Assembly (NCBI RefSeq): GCF_947179015.1
Contig: NZ_CAMXCM010000002.1
Coordinates: 248,001 to 312,000, forward strand
DNA: 64,000 nt
Direction: 5' to 3'
Source: Commensalibacter communis
GTDB taxonomy: Bacteria > Pseudomonadota > Alphaproteobacteria > Acetobacterales > Acetobacteraceae
Shown here: positions 19,870 through 27,979 of the stretch, one piece after another
Position numbering within the stretch: position 1 is the stretch's first letter
Layout: the number at the start of each line of letters is the position of its first letter
The notes under the pieces: model-generated
Databases searched by the model: none
What the model was told of the DNA's origin: nothing
What the model saw: the letters and a program-made list of their open reading frames with translations, nothing else
Made by a program: the position numbers and the translations under genes

Positions 19870-20772
19870 ATGGCTGGTAAAAAAGGGCAAGAGAAGGCAC
19901 GTTTGGGAAGAGGCTTAGCTGCTTTATTAGGAAATGCGGTAGAAGAAACTGTACAGCGTTCTCAAAAAAATAGCGCAGATTTATCCAATGCGCCAATATC
20001 TTTGTTGAATGTGCCAATTGAATTTGTTGAGCCTGGTCCTTTTCAACCTCGTCAGGTCATGATGCCAGAAGCATTGCAAGAACTAGCAGATTCAATCAAG
20101 CATCATGGAATTTTACAACCCTTATTAGTGCGCGAGAAACCAGGGTCTCAAGGGCATTACCAGATTATTGCAGGTGAACGTCGTTGGCGTGCAGCGCAGC
20201 TTGCAACTATTCATGAGGTTCCGGTTCGTGTTTGTCAGCTTAGTGACAGTGACGCGATGGCTGCGGCTTTGGTTGAGAATTTGCAGCGTGCAGATTTAAA
20301 TATCGTTGAGGAAGCTGAAGGTTTTTCTAGGCTATTAGAAGAATTTGAACTGACACAAGATGAGTTGGCTTCGGCTGTCGGAAAATCGCGTCCTCATATC
20401 GCAAATACTATTCGTTTATTACAGTTGCCACAGGAAGTTCGTCAGTTTTTGAAAGAGGGAAAATTGACAGCCGGGCATGCGAGAGCGTTATTAATGCATC
20501 CCGATCCTGTAGCTGCTGCAAAAGAAGTGATACAACGTGGACTAACTGTACGTCAAACCGAAGAGTTGGTAAAGCGCGATCAAGAAAAAAAACCAAGAAC
20601 GCACAAGGAAATAGAGCCTTTGGACGCAGAAATCAAACTGCTTGAAAAAGATTTGCGCAGCAAATTAGGATTGAATATTCAAATCAAATTTGATGGTAAA
20701 GGTGGCTCCGTGCAAATTTATTATAAATCTTTGGAACAATTTGATGAGTTATTGGGATTGTTAAAAAAATAA
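19870..20772 (+). CDS. parB: Chromosome partitioning protein ParB
   Basis: A CTP-dependent DNA clamp that loads at parS. The N-terminal ParA-stimulating peptide has LGRGLAALLGN. The CTPase/ParB domain shows PFQPRQ, GERRWRAAQ and ENLQRADLNIVEEAEG, followed by the HTH with KSRPHIANTIRLL. The C-terminal dimerisation part follows. At 300 residues it is normal. Two perfect parS sites lie upstream in the same cluster. Confidence 0.96.
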   Translation: MAGKKGQEKARLGRGLAALLGNAVEETVQRSQKNSADLSNAPISLLNVPIEFVEPGPFQPRQVMMPEALQELADSIKHHGILQPLLVREKPGSQGHYQIIAGERRWRAAQLATIHEVPVRVCQLSDSDAMAAALVENLQRADLNIVEEAEGFSRLLEEFELTQDELASAVGKSRPHIANTIRLLQLPQEVRQFLKEGKLTAGHARALLMHPDPVAAAKEVIQRGLTVRQTEELVKRDQEKKPRTHKEIEPLDAEIKLLEKDLRSKLGLNIQIKFDGKGGSVQIYYKSLEQFDELLGLLKK

Positions 20773-21205
20773 AGAACTACATTTTTTTTTTGAGATTATT
20801 TTTTTGCTCTGTTTGTTTAATAAATTGTGACCTTTAATATGTCGAAGAAATTATTAGGTGTTTCGAGATGAGGGGTAATTTTGTATGCAAAAATAGCCTT
20901 ATGAGACTATGTTAATCTCTTAAAAATACCGTGGCTATGCAACTTATCCGGTAATGGGATATGATATATCAGTAAAATGTCTGGTTTTGGTCAATCTAGG
21001 ATGTTCGTTGATACAGCGATTAATATTGTGTTTTTTTAGGTCGATAATTTGAGTTGTGGATATATAAAATATTTGCAACTTTGTAAAAATAATACTGTTT
21101 TCTCTATAAACCGCATAAATAATTAATAGAAATTTACGGAATTACTGAGATTTAAAACTTGTATTTTAAATGAGGCTTTGATATTGATAATGGCAATTCT
21201 TAGAT
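20773..21205. other. Intergenic region between parB and tRNA-Lys
   Basis: A 433-bp AT-rich gap. I see a T-rich stretch just after parB without a clear stem, an ATAGCC/GGCTAT pair enclosing a shorter GAGA/TCTC pair around 20895-20937, and a GATAAT (21186-21191) at a good distance to be the -10 box of the tRNA gene. No open frame looks real. Confidence 0.35.
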
Positions 21206-21281
<76 letters not shown>

Positions 21282-21304
21282 AGCTTAGACAGATATAGCT
21301 ATTA

Positions 21305-22636
21305 TCATATAGCAGCATTTTTATTTTTTCTTATTAGCATAAAAAATGCTTGTAAAATAATTAAAATAAAAGCAGCAATAACTGTTGCAGGACCAATGCC
21401 ACCCAATTCCCAGTAATGAATAGAGACATAAAGCATAGGTAAGAAGATTAAGACATCAATCCCTTTGGCATAAATGGCTCCACTTGTGTTGCCTGTCGTA
21501 ATTAAAATAGGTTCCAATGACATTCCCCAGGTTAAAATGAGCTCTGCTCCTGCTAGCCAATATAACAGGGTAAGGGTCTCAGGGGGCGGGTCCTTGTGCA
21601 AGAGTAAATGCATAATGGGCACGGCAATGTAGGGCAGAACTAAAAGAACAAGAGAGGTAAAAACGCCTGCTGATATTGTAATTTGTGATGCCATTTTATA
21701 GAGATGAGAAGGTTTATTGCTCTGCCAAGAACGCACCATTTCTGGGTATAAAGTGGATTGTAATAAGACAATTGGCTTTGCCATGGCTTCTGCGATTTTA
21801 TTGGCAATATTATAATATCCAGCAGCAATGGGGCCCAAAATCCCGCCAATAACGAGCGTTGTAACTTGTTTAAATGCCAAAGAAAACGTCATATTTAAAT
21901 TAGTGTTCCAAGCAAATCTCCATATTCCAGGTAAATCTTTTGTTAACCCGTGATTGATTCCTTTTAAAAAGTTTTTTAATAATCCATGTAGATGTAATTG
22001 GTATAATGCAAAAGCAAGAAAAGTGGTCAGGTTGATAATTGCTGCCAACATCCATATTCCTACGGCATCTGCCAGTCCACCCCCGATTAAAATCAAGCAA
22101 ACCATTCCTAAGACGCGAATAAAATTAGCGACAGTCCCTTGTATCGCGATAAGGTCATATCTATTCAGCAGTCTTAAAATTCCATTGGAAGTGGCACTGG
22201 TTGTGAAAATAACGCTGCAACTGTAAAAAATGCCTAAGTAACGCCATTCAGCGGGCCATCCTAAATAAGAACTGCAATAAATAGCGCATAATAAACCAAC
22301 AATAAGCGCAAAGACGCCACTACAAATATCTAGGAAAAATGAAAATCGTAATACGCGTTGTAATAAAGGAATATCCTTGTTTTTATAGGATTTAAATCCA
22401 TAATGTAATACGGTTTGCCAAGACTGAAACTCGGCCAAATCGCCAATGGTTTGGGAAAAAGAATGTATTAAAATAAGAAAGCCATAGCCTTTATCCCCTA
22501 ATAGATGGGTGGTTAAAGAAATTTGTAATAGACCAAGGGGGACATTAACAGCTTTACCGCTTAATAGTTTTAAAAGATTACGCCCTGAACGTCTTAAACT
22601 ACCCGTATTAGAAGGGGGAGTGGTTGTATGAAACAC
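21305..22636 (-). CDS. Lipopolysaccharide biosynthesis flippase (MOP superfamily)
   Basis: A 443-residue polytopic inner-membrane protein with about 12 hydrophobic segments, of the polysaccharide/O-antigen exporter type (Wzx-like, MOP superfamily). Typical parts are the N-terminal SGKAVNVPLGLLQISL, GYGFLILIHSF, the central PIAAGYYNIANKI and an alternating helix pattern to the C-terminus. It likely moves lipid-linked saccharide units across the membrane. The nearby rfbBACD genes supply dTDP-rhamnose, a likely sugar of that polymer. The first codon is GTG. The exact substrate is not visible. Confidence 0.8.
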   Translation of the reverse strand: MFHTTTPPSNTGSLRRSGRNLLKLLSGKAVNVPLGLLQISLTTHLLGDKGYGFLILIHSFSQTIGDLAEFQSWQTVLHYGFKSYKNKDIPLLQRVLRFSFFLDICSGVFALIVGLLCAIYCSSYLGWPAEWRYLGIFYSCSVIFTTSATSNGILRLLNRYDLIAIQGTVANFIRVLGMVCLILIGGGLADAVGIWMLAAIINLTTFLAFALYQLHLHGLLKNFLKGINHGLTKDLPGIWRFAWNTNLNMTFSLAFKQVTTLVIGGILGPIAAGYYNIANKIAEAMAKPIVLLQSTLYPEMVRSWQSNKPSHLYKMASQITISAGVFTSLVLLVLPYIAVPIMHLLLHKDPPPETLTLLYWLAGAELILTWGMSLEPILITTGNTSGAIYAKGIDVLIFLPMLYVSIHYWELGGIGPATVIAAFILIILQAFFMLIRKNKNAAI

Positions 22637-22752
22637 TATATATTCCCCAATGGTTGATAATTTTAATCATTGTAAAGTTTCTTGTAGATTTCGTTATCTT
22701 AAACTTATCAGGCTTACTTCATATAATTTAAATGAAATAAGATCTTTATTGT

Positions 22753-23418
22753 TCAAAACATAGGATATTCATTGATTGTTAATCCACGCCAATGATTTTG
22801 GTTATTTTCTAAAACGGTTAGAGATAGGTTTACAATAGAAAGTGACAATGCAGAATCTACGGGAATCTTTAAACTATGGGCAATGGCGGCTCTAATTGCA
22901 CCCCCATGAGAGATGATAATGACGTCTTGCCCTTGATGTGTTTGGGTAAGTTGTTCTAACCTTTTTCCAACGCGTTTTGTTACATCATACATTGTTTCAC
23001 CATTGGGAGGTATTTCTTTAGCGCAAAAAGGCCAAAAAGGATGAGGAGGATATTGATAATATTGATTAGCTACCCCATGGGCTTTTCCCTGCCAATCTCC
23101 GAGATGTTGTTCTATGAAAGAATCGTCTATTTGAATAGGACATTGCCCATAACCAGCGTTTTGGATTAGCTTGGCAGTATCTTGTGTTCGGGAAAGCGAC
23201 GTTGTGAACCAAGATGTTGATTGGGGTAGCCTGTTCGCTAAATGTTGATAAATATGGAGCTGCTGCTTTATGTGATCTGGGCATAATAAGACATCCATAG
23301 TGCCATAAAGATATTCTCTGTCTTTTTGATTAACAATAGCGTGGCGGACAAACCAAAAACGTGTTGTGTTTTGTAATAACGTAGGGTTATCTAAAAATTG
23401 ATACGTATTTTTTGTCAT
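22753..23418 (-). CDS. Histidine phosphatase family protein
   Basis: A 221-residue member of the phosphoglycerate mutase-like (histidine phosphatase) superfamily. The catalytic His lies in FVRHAIVN, where the usual RHG is RHA, and the second His in IIISHGGAIRAAI. Between them TTSLSRTQDTAKLI provides the conserved Arg. Members act on sugar phosphates, cobalamin precursors or proteins; nothing here decides which. It lies between the flippase and the rhamnose operon, on the opposite strand to the latter. Confidence 0.8.
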   Translation of the reverse strand: MTKNTYQFLDNPTLLQNTTRFWFVRHAIVNQKDREYLYGTMDVLLCPDHIKQQLHIYQHLANRLPQSTSWFTTSLSRTQDTAKLIQNAGYGQCPIQIDDSFIEQHLGDWQGKAHGVANQYYQYPPHPFWPFCAKEIPPNGETMYDVTKRVGKRLEQLTQTHQGQDVIIISHGGAIRAAIAHSLKIPVDSALSLSIVNLSLTVLENNQNHWRGLTINEYPMF

Positions 23419-23573
23419 TTTAATTTGATGAAATCCCAGAATAGATGAAGATGCTTAGCTTTATTTAAGATACCTTATTATCAAGGAAAGTAAATTACTT
23501 GATATTATGTATAGACAAGGCTAAAAAAGAACAAAGTTTTGACTTTAAAGTTTTTTAAAGGTGTATTTTAGTT

Positions 23574-24626
23574 ATGCAAATCCTTGTTACGGGCGGTTGT
23601 GGTTTTATTGGTTCTGCTGTGGTTCGTCATTTGATTCATAATACCAAACATTCAGTGGTCAATGTTGATGTATTAACTTATTCAGCTTCTCTTGAAACAG
23701 TTGCTGAAATTGAGCAAGACGATCGGTATCATTTTTGTCAGGTGAATATCACGGATGCCGTGGCACTAACAAAAGTTTTTGAAGAATTTAAGCCAGATGC
23801 AGTGATGCATCTAGCTGCAGAATCTCATGTTGATCGGTCGATTGATGGTCCTGGGGTGTTTGTTGAAACAAATGTTGTTGGTACGTATACTTTGTTGAAC
23901 GTGGCGTATGAATATTGGAAAAATTTGACTGAAGATCAGAAAAAGAATTTCCGTTTTCATCACATTTCAACCGATGAGGTTTTTGGTCATCTTGAAATCA
24001 ATGACCCACCATTCACAGAAACAACCCCCTATGATCCCCGTAGTCCATATTCTGCATCAAAAGCAGCTTCAGATCACTTAGTGCGTGCTTGGTTTCATAC
24101 TTATGGATTACCAACGTTCGTTACAAATACGACAAACAACTATGGTGTTTGGCATTTCCCAGAAAAGTTAGTCCCTTTGATTATTATTAATGCTTTAGAG
24201 GGCAAAGACTTACCTGTTTATGGTAAGGGCGATAATATCCGTGACTGGTTATTTGTTGAAGATCATGCCGAAGCATTAGTAAAAGCAGTTGAGATTGGTG
24301 AGCCAGGTGAAACTTATGCAATTGGTGCAAAACAACCTAGAACTAATTTAGATGTTGTAAGAGCAATTTGCTCTATTTTAGATGAGTTAAGACCAGATTC
24401 AAATGGCAAATACGAACGGTTAATCAAATTCGTAGGCGATCGTCCTGGCCATGATTTCCGTTATGAAATTGATCCTTCTCATGCTGAAAAATCCTTAGAT
24501 TGGAAAGCAAAGCACAATTTTGAAACTGGGATTCGTAAGACGGTTCAATGGTATTTAGATAACCAAGAATGGTGGCAATCTATTCGTGATAAGCGGTATA
24601 GTGGTCAACGCTTAGGTATGAAATAA
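23574..24626 (+). CDS. rfbB: dTDP-glucose 4,6-dehydratase
   Basis: The second step of dTDP-L-rhamnose synthesis: it makes dTDP-4-keto-6-deoxyglucose with bound NAD+. An extended SDR with GGCGFIGS (residues 7-14), the dehydratase triad loop STDEVFG (132-138) and catalytic YSASK (159-163). The length of 350 residues is normal. It is the first gene of the operon rfbB-A-C-D, with 10-12 bp gaps to the next genes. Confidence 0.96.
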   Translation: MQILVTGGCGFIGSAVVRHLIHNTKHSVVNVDVLTYSASLETVAEIEQDDRYHFCQVNITDAVALTKVFEEFKPDAVMHLAAESHVDRSIDGPGVFVETNVVGTYTLLNVAYEYWKNLTEDQKKNFRFHHISTDEVFGHLEINDPPFTETTPYDPRSPYSASKAASDHLVRAWFHTYGLPTFVTNTTNNYGVWHFPEKLVPLIIINALEGKDLPVYGKGDNIRDWLFVEDHAEALVKAVEIGEPGETYAIGAKQPRTNLDVVRAICSILDELRPDSNGKYERLIKFVGDRPGHDFRYEIDPSHAEKSLDWKAKHNFETGIRKTVQWYLDNQEWWQSIRDKRYSGQRLGMK

Positions 24627-24636
24627 GGAAGCCAAG

Positions 24637-25545
24637 ATGCAAGAAAAACCAATGAAGGGGATTGTACTAGCGGGGGGATCTGGAACCCGTTTACATCCAT
24701 TAACCTTGGCATCTAGTAAACAATTATTGCCTGTTTATGATAAGCCTATGATCTATTATCCGTTGTCGACGTTAATGTTAGCGGGCATTCGGGATATTAT
24801 GATTATATCAACCCCACAAGATACCCCTCAATTTAAAAGGCTATTGGGCGATGGATCTGATTGGGGCGTAAATTTTGAATATTGCGTTCAGCCCAAGCCC
24901 GATGGATTAGCGCAGGCCTTTGTTCTTGGTAAAGATTGGTTGGACGGTGCACCGTGTGCGTTGGTTCTTGGGGATAATTTAATATTCGCAGATCATCTAA
25001 GTATCCTTTTACAGCAAGCTGCACAACGTCAGAATGGTGCAACGGTATTTGCGTATCAAGTACGTGATCCCGAGCGTTATGGTGTTGTTTCTTTTGACGA
25101 AGATGGTAGAGCACAACAAATTATTGAAAAACCAATTGATCCACCATCAAACTGGGCTGTAACAGGATTATATTTCTATGATTCTAAAGTGACAGAGTAT
25201 GCTAAAGAAGTAAAACTTTCTCCCCGTGGAGAGTATGAAATTACTGATCTCAATAAAATGTATCTTGATAATCAAGAGCTGCGCGTTGAACGGCTAGGGC
25301 GTGGGTGTGCATGGCTGGATGCAGGCATGCCAGACAGTTTGATGCAAGCAGGGACTTTTGTACAAACAATTCAGTCTCGTCAAGGAATGTTAGTTGGCTC
25401 ACCAGAAGAAGTGGCTTTTCGTCGTGGATTTATTGATGCTGACCAATTGCGTGTATTGGCTAAAAGAGTACACAAAACTGAATTAGGTCGTATGTTATTT
25501 GAATTAGCAAATGATGTTCATCATAAAGATAATAAACAATTGTAA
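24637..25545 (+). CDS. rfbA: Glucose-1-phosphate thymidylyltransferase
   Basis: It joins dTTP and glucose 1-phosphate to give dTDP-glucose, the first step of dTDP-rhamnose synthesis. The nucleotide-binding motif GGSGTRLHP lies at residues 13-21 and the family segments KPMIYYPLSTLMLAGI and RGEYEITDLN are intact. The ATG at 24637 follows AAGGAAG; a second ATG five codons later is also possible. Full length at 302 residues. Confidence 0.95.
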   Translation: MQEKPMKGIVLAGGSGTRLHPLTLASSKQLLPVYDKPMIYYPLSTLMLAGIRDIMIISTPQDTPQFKRLLGDGSDWGVNFEYCVQPKPDGLAQAFVLGKDWLDGAPCALVLGDNLIFADHLSILLQQAAQRQNGATVFAYQVRDPERYGVVSFDEDGRAQQIIEKPIDPPSNWAVTGLYFYDSKVTEYAKEVKLSPRGEYEITDLNKMYLDNQELRVERLGRGCAWLDAGMPDSLMQAGTFVQTIQSRQGMLVGSPEEVAFRRGFIDADQLRVLAKRVHKTELGRMLFELANDVHHKDNKQL

Positions 25546-25557
25546 AGAGATAGACGC

Positions 25558-26121
25558 ATGAAGATAGAATTTTTAGCTATTCCTGAGGTTGCTCTTATTA
25601 CGCCTCCTCGTTTTCAAGATAATCGTGGTTTTTTTTCTGAAACCTATAATGCAGAACGGTTAAAAGAAGCAGGAATCCATTTGCCTTTTGTACAAGATAA
25701 TCAAAGTCTTTCTACTCAAAGAGGTGTCGTTCGTGGGTTGCATTGTCAATTAGAACCTCATGCACAAGGAAAGCTTGTTCGTTGTACTCAAGGTTCTATT
25801 TGGGATGTGGCGATTGATGCTCGTACGGGGTCTCCAACTTATGGTAAATGGGTTGGCGCAGAGCTCTCTGCAGATAATTGGTCACAATTATGGATTCCAC
25901 CTGGGTTTTTACATGGTTTTTGTACGTTAACAGATAACGTAATGGTACAATATAAATGCACAGGTTTATATGACAAAGCCAGTGAACGTGCAGTTCGTTG
26001 GGATTGTAAAGATCTTGCGATTGATTGGCCGATTAAGCCAGAAGAAGCAATCTTGTCTGATAAAGATGCACAAAATCCAGGGTTTGCCGAAGCAAAGGGC
26101 TGGTTTTCATATTCAAAATAG
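25558..26121 (+). CDS. rfbC: dTDP-4-dehydrorhamnose 3,5-epimerase
   Basis: It epimerises C3 and C5 of dTDP-4-keto-6-deoxyglucose. A cupin-fold enzyme of 187 residues with the signature RGFFSETYN, the catalytic-His segment RGLHCQLEPHAQGKLVR (His62) and WIPPGFLHGF. It follows rfbA after 12 bp and precedes rfbD by 10 bp. Confidence 0.95.
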   Translation: MKIEFLAIPEVALITPPRFQDNRGFFSETYNAERLKEAGIHLPFVQDNQSLSTQRGVVRGLHCQLEPHAQGKLVRCTQGSIWDVAIDARTGSPTYGKWVGAELSADNWSQLWIPPGFLHGFCTLTDNVMVQYKCTGLYDKASERAVRWDCKDLAIDWPIKPEEAILSDKDAQNPGFAEAKGWFSYSK

Positions 26122-26131
26122 GGGAATATTA

Positions 26132-27013
26132 ATGACAATTCTTGTCATCGGCGGAAAGAATGGACAATTAGCGGAATCATTTAAACTTTTAAATGATGAT
26201 CGTTTAGTGTTTGTTGGTCGTCCAGAATTTGATTTTACACAACCTGATACATTAAAGAGCGTTTTTCAAGGCGATCAGAAGCCCGAATTGATTATTAATA
26301 CAGCAGCTTGGACTGCGGTTGATGCTGCTGAAACCAACCAAGAAGATGCTTATTTGGTCAATCGTGATGGCCCTGCACAATTAGCAAAATTATGTGCTGT
26401 TTATGATGTGCCATTGATTCACGTTTCAACAGATTATGTTTTTTCCGGTGATAAAGGTTCGCCTTATACAGAAACGGATCCTGTTTCTCCTGAAACTGTT
26501 TATGGTGCAAGTAAAGCCGAGGGCGAGCAAGCTATTTTGGCTGCTCAACCTAATAGCGTGATTTTAAGAACAGCTTGGGTTTACTCTGCTCATAATAAAA
26601 ACTTTGTTCTCACAATGATTAATGCTGGTGCGAAAAATCCTGCACTAAAAGTTGTTGGTGATCAACATGGTAACCCAACTTGTTCCGATGATTTGGCTTG
26701 GGCAATTATGCAAATTGCTGATCGTTATTTAAAAGAAGGTTGGAATTCAGAGTGGAACGGTATTTACCATGCTGTTGGTACTGGGGATGCGACTTGGTAT
26801 GAGTTGGCTACAGAAGCACTGCAACAAGCAGCTCTATATGGTCAGAAAATGCCAGAAGTATCAGCGATTAAAACAGAAGATTGGCCAACCCCTGCAAAAC
26901 GTCCACAAGATTCTCGTTTAAATACAGATAAATTATATCAAATATTTAATGTACGTTTGCCCAAATGGCAGGATAGTGTGGCAAAAGTTGTGAAAACAGT
27001 TTTTAGTGCTTGA
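26132..27013 (+). CDS. rfbD: dTDP-4-dehydrorhamnose reductase
   Basis: The last step of dTDP-L-rhamnose synthesis, an NAD(P)H-dependent reduction. The N-terminus MTILVIGGKNGQLAES has the GxxGQLG-like cofactor loop; STDYVFSG and YGASKAEGE carry the catalytic residues. The frame is open back to 25970 inside rfbC, but the ATG at 26132 follows GGGGAATATTA and gives the expected 293 residues. A strong terminator follows. Confidence 0.95.
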   Translation: MTILVIGGKNGQLAESFKLLNDDRLVFVGRPEFDFTQPDTLKSVFQGDQKPELIINTAAWTAVDAAETNQEDAYLVNRDGPAQLAKLCAVYDVPLIHVSTDYVFSGDKGSPYTETDPVSPETVYGASKAEGEQAILAAQPNSVILRTAWVYSAHNKNFVLTMINAGAKNPALKVVGDQHGNPTCSDDLAWAIMQIADRYLKEGWNSEWNGIYHAVGTGDATWYELATEALQQAALYGQKMPEVSAIKTEDWPTPAKRPQDSRLNTDKLYQIFNVRLPKWQDSVAKVVKTVFSA

Positions 27014-27036
27014 TTTTCCTAAGATATATTTAGATG

Positions 27037-27065
27037 AAAAGCCCTGAGACAATCAGGGCTTTTTT
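27037..27065 (+). terminator. Intrinsic terminator of the rfbBACD operon
   Basis: An 11-bp stem AAAAGCCCTGA / TCAGGGCTTTT with loop GACAA, followed by T residues, 23 bp after the rfbD stop. Confidence 0.88.
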
Positions 27066-27313
27066 ATTGGGTTATCCATTATTTCAGCATATGTGCTGAC
27101 GTAAATATCATTTGTTAGCTTATAAAATAGTTTTTCTTAGATGATGAATTATTACGAATGTTGTAGCTGTATATGTCTCACCAATAGTTACAGAAAACGA
27201 TATAGATTTGGATATTTATCTTTGATCTTTATTAATGTGTTCAAGTAGATAAACTTGAACTATCTGAGTTTATGAACAGGCTCTTTTTATAGTGATATGT
27301 CTTTTCGAGTTAT

Positions 27314-27970
27314 TCATAAGATATCCAATTGCTGTAATTCAGAAATCATATGTTTTGGAGGCTCAGCAATTGCAGAGAGGGGAGGGGATAAAGGTAAGGA
27401 AATCTCACGACTAAAGAGATGTAAATAACGTTCTTGATCGCCCTTAGAATTATAAATTGTATCCCCAATAATAGGATGCCCTAGGATAGCGCAGTGTGCT
27501 CTGGCTTGATGAGTGCGTCCTGTTAAAAGCTTTAATTCAAGGCAACTTATATGACCATTTGACCCCAATAATTTCCATTGAGTCGAAGTAGACTGTCCTT
27601 TGGGGTTCGCTTGCATTGACCATTGTTTATTTTTGGTGATTTTTAAAAGTGGTGTATCAATTTTTCCGTAATTTTCTTGCGGTTTTCCTTGTACGATTGC
27701 CCAATATATTTTTGTGACTTGTTTGGTGTCGAAACAATGTTGTGCATCGATTAGGGCTTGTTTACGTAAAGCAATAACCAAGCATCCCGCAGTATCTTGA
27801 TCTAGCCGATGAACTAACCAAGGGCCATCTTTCCGCTTTGACATCATCGGGAAGAAATCTTCAACAGATTGTTGCGTGGTATGCTTGTTATTATAAACAG
27901 GCATACCTGCAGGCTTATTGATAATAATATAGTAATTATTTTGAAACAAAATAGGGAAAGGAAGCACCAT
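27314..27970 (-). CDS. RluA-family RNA pseudouridine synthase
   Basis: It converts uridine to pseudouridine in rRNA or tRNA. The catalytic motif HRLDQDTAG (residues 54-62, Asp57) is present, as are NKPAGMPVYN and TGRTHQARAH. With 218 residues and no N-terminal S4 domain it resembles the short RluA/TruC/RluE-like members. The exact target cannot be told. It lies 9 bp downstream of ftsK and is probably cotranscribed. Confidence 0.85.
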   Translation of the reverse strand: MVLPFPILFQNNYYIIINKPAGMPVYNNKHTTQQSVEDFFPMMSKRKDGPWLVHRLDQDTAGCLVIALRKQALIDAQHCFDTKQVTKIYWAIVQGKPQENYGKIDTPLLKITKNKQWSMQANPKGQSTSTQWKLLGSNGHISCLELKLLTGRTHQARAHCAILGHPIIGDTIYNSKGDQERYLHLFSREISLPLSPPLSAIAEPPKHMISELQQLDIL

Positions 27971-27979
27971 GTGATGATC

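Noticed and set aside
20895-20937. Nested short inverted repeats in the parB-tRNA gap, considered as a small RNA
   Set aside because: The stems are only 4-6 bp and no promoter or terminator frames them.
27084-27099. Hairpin TCAGCA-TATG-TGCTGA after the rfb terminator
   Set aside because: A short isolated palindrome with no T run or neighbouring gene start; could be chance in AT-rich DNA.
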